Positions 7,346 through 12,878 of a stretch of DNA of 14,608 bases are shown here, piece by piece (positions within the stretch are counted from its first letter, which is position 1; every line of letters begins with the position of its first letter). The position numbers and the translations under genes are program-made. Source of the stretch: CAZWSX01 sp964636985 (lineage in GTDB: Bacteria > Planctomycetota > Planctomycetia > Pirellulales > Pirellulaceae). The notes under the pieces were generated by a model. That model was given only the letters and a program-made list of their open reading frames with translations, ran no database searches and was not told the DNA's origin. Location: positions 1 to 14,608 of the forward strand of contig CAZWSX010000064.1 in assembly GCA_964636985.1 (NCBI GenBank), given 5' to 3'.

Positions 7346-8097
7346 GACGCGATTGATCCCTTCTTCCGACCACGAAGCACGCTGGCGGTTTTGGCCGTTT
7401 CCAATTGGATCTCGCTGAGCTTCTTAAGAATCGCGTCGACGGAAGGGCGATCGGTGATGTTCTTGCCTACGTAAGCAAATCGAATTTGCCCCGTCGGGTC
7501 GAAGATGTAGGTCGAAGGTTTCGAGAGCCGGTCTCGAATTCCCAAGGCATCGACCAGCTTTAGTTGCACGTCGAACGTGATCGGAAAGGGGACTTTTTCC
7601 GGCGGATCTTTGAGCTCGGCGAAAACGTTCGTCTTGAACACTTCGCCTTGCGCTTTTTCTTCGGGGACGGAAATCGGAAAAACAACAACCACTTCGGCCT
7701 TTCGGTCGGACAGTTTTTTGTAGTTCGCGATCAGCCGCGAAGTCTGCGAGACGCAGAAGACACAAACAGACCCGCCCGGTACGGCGCCGCGTGTGACGAC
7801 CAGCACCAGGCTTTTTCCTGGAGCGACTTCGCCTAACTTGATGTCAGGCGTTTGTCCTGCACTGGCGGGGCAACGAGCCAGCGACAGTTGGAAAAAGTTG
7901 CCATCGAAGGTGTCGCCGAACCCTTCCGTGGTCCACTTGGGAGAATCGTCGAATTCGAAGGCATCGGCGTTGCCGTAACCGCGTTCCTGCTCGCATCCGC
8001 AAAGTAACGAAAGTGCCGCTCCGCCCAGCGCGAGCGCGCTTCTGCGGGATAGTTGCAGCAGCGCCGTTTCACTGGGGGAATTTGTCGATCCATCCAC
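7342..8097 (-). CDS. Tat/lipobox redoxin-like protein (AhpC/TSA thioredoxin fold)
   Basis: 251-residue exported protein of the peroxiredoxin/TlpA-like thioredoxin fold. The N-terminus has a twin-arginine motif (SRRSALALGG, R18-R19) and a lipobox LCGC with lipidation Cys C35, so it is probably a folded protein exported by Tat and anchored as a lipoprotein. Redoxin domain about 90-230: strand SLVLVVTRG, then the CXXC pair C112-V-F-C115 (CVFCVSQTSRLIANY), and a cis-Pro/strand block at about 194-210 (KPSTYIFDPTGQIRFAYVG). A reductase, thiol-disulfide or peroxide role is possible; the partner is not evident. Start is GTG 8097, supported by AAGGAG 9 nt upstream. It lies 22 nt after the oxidoreductase gene and shares ATGA with the kinase gene, so the three form an operon. 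A conserved Cys before the domain (C76) is worth noting. Confidence 0.85.
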   Translation of the reverse strand: MDGSTNSPSETALLQLSRRSALALGGAALSLLCGCEQERGYGNADAFEFDDSPKWTTEGFGDTFDGNFFQLSLARCPASAGQTPDIKLGEVAPGKSLVLVVTRGAVPGGSVCVFCVSQTSRLIANYKKLSDRKAEVVVVFPISVPEEKAQGEVFKTNVFAELKDPPEKVPFPITFDVQLKLVDALGIRDRLSKPSTYIFDPTGQIRFAYVGKNITDRPSVDAILKKLSEIQLETAKTASVLRGRKKGSIAS

Positions 8098-8106
8098 TTC
8101 GGTTCA

Positions 8107-8112
8107 CTCCTT
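8107..8112 (-). promoter_or_regulatory. Ribosome binding site setting the GTG start of the redoxin gene
   Basis: AAGGAG on the minus strand, 9 nt before GTG 8097, inside the 22-nt gap after the oxidoreductase stop. This perfect match to the anti-Shine-Dalgarno consensus is why I accept GTG; the nearby ATG triplet is out of frame. Confidence 0.8.
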
Positions 8113-8119
8113 GGCGGAG

Positions 8120-9409
8120 CTATACGAACTCCGTTTGTCCCGGCATGGGAACTTCCGGAATTTTCACGTCGCCCCACTCGTACTTTTCCGGCGTGAGATT
8201 CTCCTTGGAATTCATCGCCATCTCCCACGTGATCTCTTGGCCGGTGTAGCACGCCATCCGGCCCATGATGGCGAGCAATGTGCTGTAGCACATGTACGTG
8301 CCGTTGTTGATGGGCGACCCTTGGCGGATGCTCTTGAACAACTCCTGGTGCTCGACCAGGTACATGCTGGGCTGTTCCCCTTCGTACCGCCACTTTTGTT
8401 CGCCGTTGACGGTGAATTGGAGAACGCGAGCGTTCCCCTTGGTGCCGTAAACGTAATCGTCGGTCTCGTTGAAGCAGTCCTTTTGTTGCCGCGTGTAGGC
8501 GTGGCACTTAACGCCATTGGGCCATTCGTAGACTACGGCGTGGTGATCGAAAATGTTCCCCCATTCCGGTCCGGTGCGAACTTGGCGACCTCCCAAGCCG
8601 ATGGCTTTGACAGGGGGCTTGTCGTCCATCAACCACATGGCTTTGTCGAGGCTATGGATGTGTTGCTCGACGTTATGGTCGCCCGAGAGCCATGTGAAGT
8701 AGTACCAGTTGCGCTGCTGGTATTCCATCTCGCTCCATTCGGGTTTGCGTCCGCGATGCCAGAGGGGACCGGTGAGGTAGTTTTCCTGGATGCTGACGAT
8801 ATCGCCGATCGCGCCGCTCTTGATTTTGTCCATGGTCGCTTTGACCGCGTAGTCGTATCGCCAGCACAGGCCCGAAACGAGGGCGAGCCCCTTCGAACGC
8901 GCCATCTCGGCCGATTCCAGAACGCTTCGCACGCCTGGGGCGTCGACGGCGACGGGCTTTTCGCAGAAGACGTGTTTGCCAGCCTCCACCGCGGCCCGCA
9001 AATGGGCGGGGCGAAAGTGAGGTGTGGTGCACAGCAACACCACGTCGACATCGCTGGCGATCAATTTCTTATAGCCCTCGAAGTCGTGGTAAACGCGGTC
9101 CTCGGCGACCTGGAACTGCTCGCCAAGTTGATTTTTGAGAACCTTGTATCCGTTTTGCGCTCGATCGGGAAACAAATCGCAGATGGCAACCAACTGTGCG
9201 TTTTTGTCGGCGTTCATGGCGTCTTGCGCCGCGCCCATCCCACGGCCGCCGCAACCAATAAGTCCGACTTTGAGGATGTCGCTCCCCGCTGCGTGAACCA
9301 TGCGTGTCGATGCGAGTGTGCTGGCAGCGATCGTTCCGGCCGTGACGACGGAGCCGGTCTTCAAGAAACTTCGGCGGTCAACCGAGGGGCGCGACGGATT
9401 CTTCGACAT
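8120..9409 (-). CDS. Tat-exported Gfo/Idh/MocA family oxidoreductase
   Basis: NAD(P)-dependent sugar or polyol dehydrogenase of the glucose-fructose oxidoreductase / inositol dehydrogenase family; the substrate is unknown. From ATG 9409 it has 429 residues. Twin-arginine signal at the N-terminus (DRRSFLKTGSVVTAG, R12-R13), likely cleaved near VHA-AG (40/41), so the folded, cofactor-loaded enzyme is expected outside the cytoplasm, as is common in planctomycetes. Rossmann fold with KVGLIGCGGRGMG (47-59), the CEKPVAVDAPGVR block with catalytic Lys K151 (149-161), and the GDHNVEQHIHSLD block (243-255) with active-site histidines; the C-terminal Gfo/Idh/MocA alpha/beta domain follows. The frame is open to 9547, but the extra 46 residues lack a signal. 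AAGGAA 7 nt before ATG 9409 and the signal peptide fix the start. First gene of the operon with the redoxin and kinase genes. Confidence 0.93.
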   Translation of the reverse strand: MSKNPSRPSVDRRSFLKTGSVVTAGTIAASTLASTRMVHAAGSDILKVGLIGCGGRGMGAAQDAMNADKNAQLVAICDLFPDRAQNGYKVLKNQLGEQFQVAEDRVYHDFEGYKKLIASDVDVVLLCTTPHFRPAHLRAAVEAGKHVFCEKPVAVDAPGVRSVLESAEMARSKGLALVSGLCWRYDYAVKATMDKIKSGAIGDIVSIQENYLTGPLWHRGRKPEWSEMEYQQRNWYYFTWLSGDHNVEQHIHSLDKAMWLMDDKPPVKAIGLGGRQVRTGPEWGNIFDHHAVVYEWPNGVKCHAYTRQQKDCFNETDDYVYGTKGNARVLQFTVNGEQKWRYEGEQPSMYLVEHQELFKSIRQGSPINNGTYMCYSTLLAIMGRMACYTGQEITWEMAMNSKENLTPEKYEWGDVKIPEVPMPGQTEFV

Positions 9410-9416
9410 CCAAACA

Positions 9417-9422
9417 TTCCTT
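9417..9422 (-). promoter_or_regulatory. Ribosome binding site fixing the oxidoreductase start
   Basis: AAGGAA on the minus strand, 7 nt before ATG 9409. It rules out the longer frame reaching 9547 and places the Tat motif at the correct distance from the N-terminus. Confidence 0.75.
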
Positions 9423-9558
9423 GCGGCGAACGATTTCGATAGGAGGGTTGCCCGACTCAACGCGCGGGACGGTGGCACCATCGCACGCGGCGGCAAGTGA
9501 CGATGAACCGCCACACATAGCAGTTTAGTTGGGCACCCGCTCGGCAAGCAACGGCATG

Positions 9559-9589
9559 CGAGAAAACGCCGGTTTTCTCGACCAGAAAA
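9559..9589. repeat. Inverted-repeat cluster with two competing hairpins
   Basis: CGAGAAAAC (9559-9567), loop GCCG, GTTTTCTCG (9572-9580) is a perfect 9-bp inverted repeat. The middle arm can instead pair with a third arm: TTTTCT (9573-9578), CGACC, AGAAAA (9584-9589). No U-run follows on either strand, so it is not an intrinsic terminator. It lies about 150 nt upstream of the oxidoreductase start and 320 nt upstream of the DUF1501 start. It could be a dimeric regulator site or a leader RNA switch. Confidence 0.6.
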
Positions 9590-9803
9590 TCGCGAGTTCG
9601 AGTCGCCCGGGGCAGGAAAGCGGTGCGCCGCCTTAATCGAACATCGATGGTGGCATGAACTCGAAGTAGCACGACAATCTTACGTTCGGGTTCCTGTGCG
9701 CAGGGTTTGGGAATTGGAATATGTCGCGCTACAACGACAGCATCGTCCACTACTTAGAGCCGCCAACCAAGCCCTAGACCCATCTCGATCTTTCTTTCGC
9801 GAA

Positions 9804-9833
9804 TTGGCAACGACGGTCCGGGGACGCCATAAT
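9804..9833 (+). promoter_or_regulatory. Sigma70-type promoter for the DUF1501 gene
   Basis: TTGGCA (9804-9809), 18-nt spacer, CATAAT (9828-9833); predicted start about 9840, giving a 5' leader of about 62 nt. The -10 sits inside an odd palindrome, CGCCAT-A-ATGGCG (9825-9837). Consensus match by eye. Confidence 0.55.
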
Positions 9834-9901
9834 GGCGGTTCCCGCCGCCGACTTCTGTTGGCACCATTTGCCCGCCGCTGTAAAGAGATTGAGGATACGA
9901 G

Positions 9902-11347
9902 ATGGATTTCCGGACTTCGCTAACAGCAAACCGTCGCGATTGGTTGCAATGGACTTCCGGTGGCCTTCTCACGGCAGCACTAACGACTCTTTTGGGCAAA
10001 ACGCGACCGGTCTTGGCCGATCGCATTGCGGCGGAGGCCAGCGACCCGCCGCCGCACTTTCCGGCGAAGGCCAAGTGCGTCATTCATATTTGCTGCTGCG
10101 GCGGGATCAGCCAGGTCGACAGCTTCGACTATAAACCTGAGTTGGAAAAATTCCACGGCAAAAATCTTCCCGGTGACAAGCCGGAAGTTTTCTTCGGCCA
10201 AGTCGGTTTGCTTCGTCAGAGCGACTTCGAGTTCAAACAGCGCGGCGAGAGCGGCTTGTGGATCTCGGAACTGTTCCCGAACATCGCGACGGTCGCCGAC
10301 GATCTGACGGTGATTCGCTCGATGACGGCGGACTCGGCCAGTCACACCCCGGCGACGATGCAGGAGAACTCCGGTTTCCGGCTGAATGGTTTTCCCACGA
10401 TGGGAGCCTGGATGTCGTACGGCCTTGGCTGCGAGACCGACGAGTTGCCTGCGTTCGTGGTGCTTCCGGATGCACGCGGACTTCCCGCGAGCGGAACGAA
10501 CAACTGGACCAGCGGCTTTTTGCCGCCGACGCACCAAGGCGTGATGTTCCAAACGCAAGGCGATCCGATCCGCGATCTCAAACCGAAACGATCGCTGTCG
10601 GACGAACTCGAACGCGATACGCGCGAGCTGCAGAAACTGCTGAACAAGTCGGACCTGGTTGGTTACGAAGGAGACGCCGATCTCAAGGCCCGCATGAAGG
10701 CTTACGAGTTAGCGGCGAAGATGCAGCTGGCGGTGCCTCAAATTATCGACCTGTCGAATGAGACGGCTGGCACCACTGCGGACTATGGACTCGACCAGCC
10801 TGACACGGCCGAGTTTGGCAAAGCGTGCCTGCTCGCTCGGCGACTGGCGGCTTCGGGCGTGCGATTCATTCAGGTTTATAGCGGCGGTGCCTTTGGTTCG
10901 CCGCGAATCAACTGGGACGGGCACGAGAACTGTGCCGAAAACCACTCGCAAGAAGCCAAGCGGATCGATCGCCCTGTGGCCGCCTTGATTCGCGATTTGA
11001 AACAACGTGGGATGCACGACGAAACGCTCGTGCTAATTACCAGCGAGTTTGGCCGCACGCCGTTTGCTCAAAGTGCGGCCGATCAAGTCGGCCCGGGCCG
11101 CGATCACAACCCGCAGGGGTTCACCGTTCTAACCGCTGGTGGCGGGACCAAACCAGGTTTTGCGTTTGGTGCGACCGACGATCTGGGTTGGAAGGCGGTC
11201 GATAACGTCCTCACTTGGCCCGACTTCCACGCGACCGTGCTGCATCAACTAGGAATTGATCACACGCGACTGACCTACTACCACAACGGGATCTTGCGCC
11301 GGTTGACCAACGTGCATGGTCACGTCGTCAAAGGGATTCTGGCGTAA
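9902..11347 (+). CDS. DUF1501 domain-containing protein (Tat-exported)
   Basis: 481-residue protein of the planctomycete-expanded DUF1501 family, alkaline-phosphatase/sulfatase superfamily fold, biochemical role unproven. Tat-like signal near the N-terminus (NRRDWLQWTSGG, R11-R12, then a hydrophobic stretch to about 32). Family blocks in order: CCCGGISQVDSFDYKPELEK (64-83); MTADSASHTPATMQENSG (141-158) in the usual place of the H-rich segment; NWDGHENCAENH (337-348); SEFGRTPF (381-388); GRDHNPQGFTVLTAGGG (399-415). These carry the Asp/His residues expected of the metal-binding superfamily site. Start ATG 9902 is supported by GAGG 9 nt upstream (7 nt when GAGGAT ends are counted) and a good promoter. 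Many DUF1501 genes sit beside a DUF1549/DUF1553 cytochrome-like gene; none is present here. The three consecutive Cys (C64-C66) are unusual. The gene ends 2 nt from the convergent peptidase gene. Confidence 0.92.
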   Translation: MDFRTSLTANRRDWLQWTSGGLLTAALTTLLGKTRPVLADRIAAEASDPPPHFPAKAKCVIHICCCGGISQVDSFDYKPELEKFHGKNLPGDKPEVFFGQVGLLRQSDFEFKQRGESGLWISELFPNIATVADDLTVIRSMTADSASHTPATMQENSGFRLNGFPTMGAWMSYGLGCETDELPAFVVLPDARGLPASGTNNWTSGFLPPTHQGVMFQTQGDPIRDLKPKRSLSDELERDTRELQKLLNKSDLVGYEGDADLKARMKAYELAAKMQLAVPQIIDLSNETAGTTADYGLDQPDTAEFGKACLLARRLAASGVRFIQVYSGGAFGSPRINWDGHENCAENHSQEAKRIDRPVAALIRDLKQRGMHDETLVLITSEFGRTPFAQSAADQVGPGRDHNPQGFTVLTAGGGTKPGFAFGATDDLGWKAVDNVLTWPDFHATVLHQLGIDHTRLTYYHNGILRRLTNVHGHVVKGILA

Positions 11348-11349
11348 TG

Positions 11350-12408
11350 CTAGGGTGTGAAGTCGTCGCTGCCTGAGAGGCCAACGACGAACGCTGCGAG
11401 CAAATCGGCGGCGCGATCAATGTCTTCGAGTGCGATCATCTCGACCGCGCTGTGCATGTAGCGATTGGGAATTGAAACCAGCCCCGTCGCCACGCCTGCT
11501 CGATTGAGTTGTAGGGCGTTGGCGTCGTTGGGCACTGCTCGGCCACTCGCTGAGAGCTGGCAGGGAATTTCTTTGGCGCGGGCGGTTTCGAGCAACCGTT
11601 CCGTCACCTTGGGATTCATATTCGGTCCGCGGAAGATGACCGGGCCATTGCCGAGCGCGATGTCCCCTTGCTGACGCTTGTCGATCGTGGGGCAATCGGT
11701 GGCGTGCGTGACATCGACCGCGATGCCGATGTGGGGATCGACTCCGAACGCGCTGGTTTGAGCACCACGCAGGCCGATTTCTTCGGCGACCGTCGACACG
11801 CAGAAGGCGCCGACGTTCAGCGTTTGCGACGCGGCGCGGCGCAGGGCCTCGACGCACACCCACAGGCCGGACTTGTTATCCATCGCCGGGCTATTGGCCA
11901 GGCCGTTTCGCATTTCCTGGTAGCCGAGTTGCAGCGTGACGGGATCGCCGATGCGGACCAGCTCGGACGCTTCGGCTTTCGTCTTGGCGCCGATATCGAG
12001 CCACAGGTCGTCGAGCTTGACGACTTGTTTACGTTCTTCGTCGGTGAGGAGGTGGATGGCCTTTCGGGAAATCACCGCAGGAATCGGTCCGCCCGAGGAC
12101 CAGATCATCATCCGTTGGCCGATGAGCTGTTGCGGGTCCCAACCGCCGATGGTTTGGCCGTAGATAAAACCGTTGTCATTAATATGGGTGACTAGCATTC
12201 CAATCTGGTCACAATGGCCGGCAAACATCACGCGGACCGGGGCATTGGGGTTCTTAGCGAGAATCACGTTGCCGTGCAGGTCAGTTTTGATGCTGTCGGC
12301 GAAGGATGCGGCGTATTCTCGGACGACGGCTTGAATGGGGGCTTCATAGCCCGAAGGGCTGGGCGTATGGAGGAGTTTCTTGAAAAAATCGAGCGCGGCG
12401 GCTTCCAT
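11350..12408 (-). CDS. M42 family metallo-aminopeptidase / endoglucanase-like hydrolase
   Basis: Cytoplasmic di-metal (usually Zn or Co) aminopeptidase of the M42 group (TET/FrvX/YsdC-like), which trims peptides and normally forms a dodecameric shell. From ATG 12408 it has 352 residues, the family length. Metal and catalytic residues are all visible: H65 (AGHCDQIG), D177 (SPAMDNKSG), the E209-E210 pair (VAEEIGLRGAQ), D232 (AVDVTHATD) and H319 (NRYMHSAVE). An inserted dimerisation/PDZ-like domain lies at about 70-165. GAGGGAG 8 nt before the ATG fixes this start; a TTG at 12459 would add 17 unconvincing residues. It is a lone gene, divergent from citramalate synthase and convergent with DUF1501. 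Family members were once called endoglucanases, but the aminopeptidase role is better established. Confidence 0.95.
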   Translation of the reverse strand: MEAAALDFFKKLLHTPSPSGYEAPIQAVVREYAASFADSIKTDLHGNVILAKNPNAPVRVMFAGHCDQIGMLVTHINDNGFIYGQTIGGWDPQQLIGQRMMIWSSGGPIPAVISRKAIHLLTDEERKQVVKLDDLWLDIGAKTKAEASELVRIGDPVTLQLGYQEMRNGLANSPAMDNKSGLWVCVEALRRAASQTLNVGAFCVSTVAEEIGLRGAQTSAFGVDPHIGIAVDVTHATDCPTIDKRQQGDIALGNGPVIFRGPNMNPKVTERLLETARAKEIPCQLSASGRAVPNDANALQLNRAGVATGLVSIPNRYMHSAVEMIALEDIDRAADLLAAFVVGLSGSDDFTP

Positions 12409-12416
12409 CAACAGGG

Positions 12417-12423
12417 CTCCCTC
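12417..12423 (-). promoter_or_regulatory. Ribosome binding site fixing the M42 peptidase start
   Basis: GAGGGAG on the minus strand, 8 nt before ATG 12408; supports this start over the upstream TTG at 12459. Confidence 0.7.
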
Positions 12424-12469
12424 AATAGCGCGAACCTGGAAACAATCCCAAGGGTCCAAATCTACCGGA

Positions 12470-12499
12470 GCGAAGGGAGGCGGATAACTCCCCCTTCGC
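12470..12499. repeat. Inverted repeat in the M42 upstream region
   Basis: GCGAAGGG (12470-12477) and CCCTTCGC (12492-12499), perfect 8-bp arms around a 14-nt centre in which further GGAG/CTCC pairing is possible. It lies 62-91 nt upstream of the peptidase start on the minus strand. It could be an operator or a leader hairpin; no U-run, so not a terminator. Confidence 0.5.
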
Positions 12500-12696
12500 C
12501 CGGGGTCGTCGCCCGTTGGCGAGATTTAAGAGCTGTCTGGTAGTTCGATGGACAGGATTGCCCATCCCACGGGAAGACGTGTGGCCCCTTGTCACGATGC
12601 TGCATACCGTTCAGACTAAACGCCTGAAACGATCCGATCCCAAAACATGCGTAACGCAGTGACTTCCCCTTCGACCATTATTATCGTCGTACGAAT

Positions 12697-12785
12697 TCAG
12701 TCCCTCACCGGGAACTGATAGTGCCGCGATTCGATTGCACGACGCGAAACGGCCTTGAGGTTCCCAAAACCTCAAGGCTTTTTTT
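12697..12785 (+). promoter_or_regulatory. Candidate terminated leader RNA of the citramalate synthase operon (or small RNA)
   Basis: Two hairpins in a row on the plus strand. The first is TCAGTCCC (12697-12704), loop TCACC, GGG-(A)-ACTGA (12710-12718), 8 bp with one bulged A. The second is the terminator at 12752-12785. Upstream lies CTTCGACC (12669-12676) and, 12 nt on, GTACGAATTC (12689-12698), a block resembling that ahead of the small RNA at 5117. The terminator ends 94 nt before the synthase ATG on the same strand, which fits transcription attenuation, but there is no Leu/Ile/Val-rich leader peptide and no clear T-box sequence, so a free small RNA is equally possible. Confidence 0.4.
12752..12785 (+). 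terminator. Strong intrinsic terminator upstream of citramalate synthase
   Basis: GCCTTGAGGTT (12752-12762), loop CCCAA, AACCTCAAGGC (12768-12778), then T7 (12779-12785). Perfect 11-bp stem, plus-strand polarity only. No plus-strand protein gene ends upstream; the neighbour to the left runs the other way, so it must end a leader or small RNA. Confidence 0.85.
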
Positions 12786-12878
12786 GTTTTCCAACCGCCG
12801 ATAATCGGAACACATCCGAAAGTTTTCGCAGAGCGACCGCTCGCGGGAACGACAGACTGCAGAGACTGAACCGACGCC

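Larger units (their letters stand above)
9410..9901. other. Divergent intergenic region between the oxidoreductase and DUF1501 genes
   Basis: 492 nt with no convincing gene. Short frames (9457-9750 minus; 9696-9923 plus) have Arg/Cys-rich, shadow-like composition. It holds the oxidoreductase ribosome binding site, an inverted-repeat cluster at 9559-9589 and a good plus-strand promoter at 9804-9833. I see no confident minus-strand promoter for the oxidoreductase operon, though one must lie here. Confidence 0.6.
12409..12878. other. Divergent intergenic region between the M42 and citramalate synthase genes
   Basis: 470 nt without a protein gene I would call. It holds, left to right, the peptidase ribosome binding site, a 30-nt inverted repeat (12470-12499), a 21-codon frame 12597-12662 with no ribosome binding site, a candidate leader/small RNA with a hairpin (12697-12718) and a strong terminator (12752-12785), and a GATAAT (12800-12805) that could be a proximal -10 for the synthase gene but has no good -35. 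Confidence 0.6.

Noticed and set aside
8111..9442. 443-codon open frame on the plus strand, antisense to the oxidoreductase gene
   Set aside because: It is the mirror of a high-GC coding frame. Its protein has no family motif, whereas the minus-strand frame has Tat, Rossmann and CEKP motifs and a good ribosome binding site.
9457..9923. Small genes in the divergent spacer (9457-9750 minus, 9696-9923 plus)
   Set aside because: Composition is Arg/Cys-rich and shadow-like, no ribosome binding site, and the plus frame overlaps the DUF1501 promoter and start.
12597..12662. 21-codon frame as an attenuator leader peptide for citramalate synthase
   Set aside because: It has only two Leu, no Ile run, and no ribosome binding site, so it does not look like a classical branched-chain leader peptide.
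12697..12745. T-box riboswitch before citramalate synthase
   Set aside because: Only GTGCCGCG resembles the T-box core. The conserved AGGGTGG-type sequence and a specifier-loop stem could not be identified.
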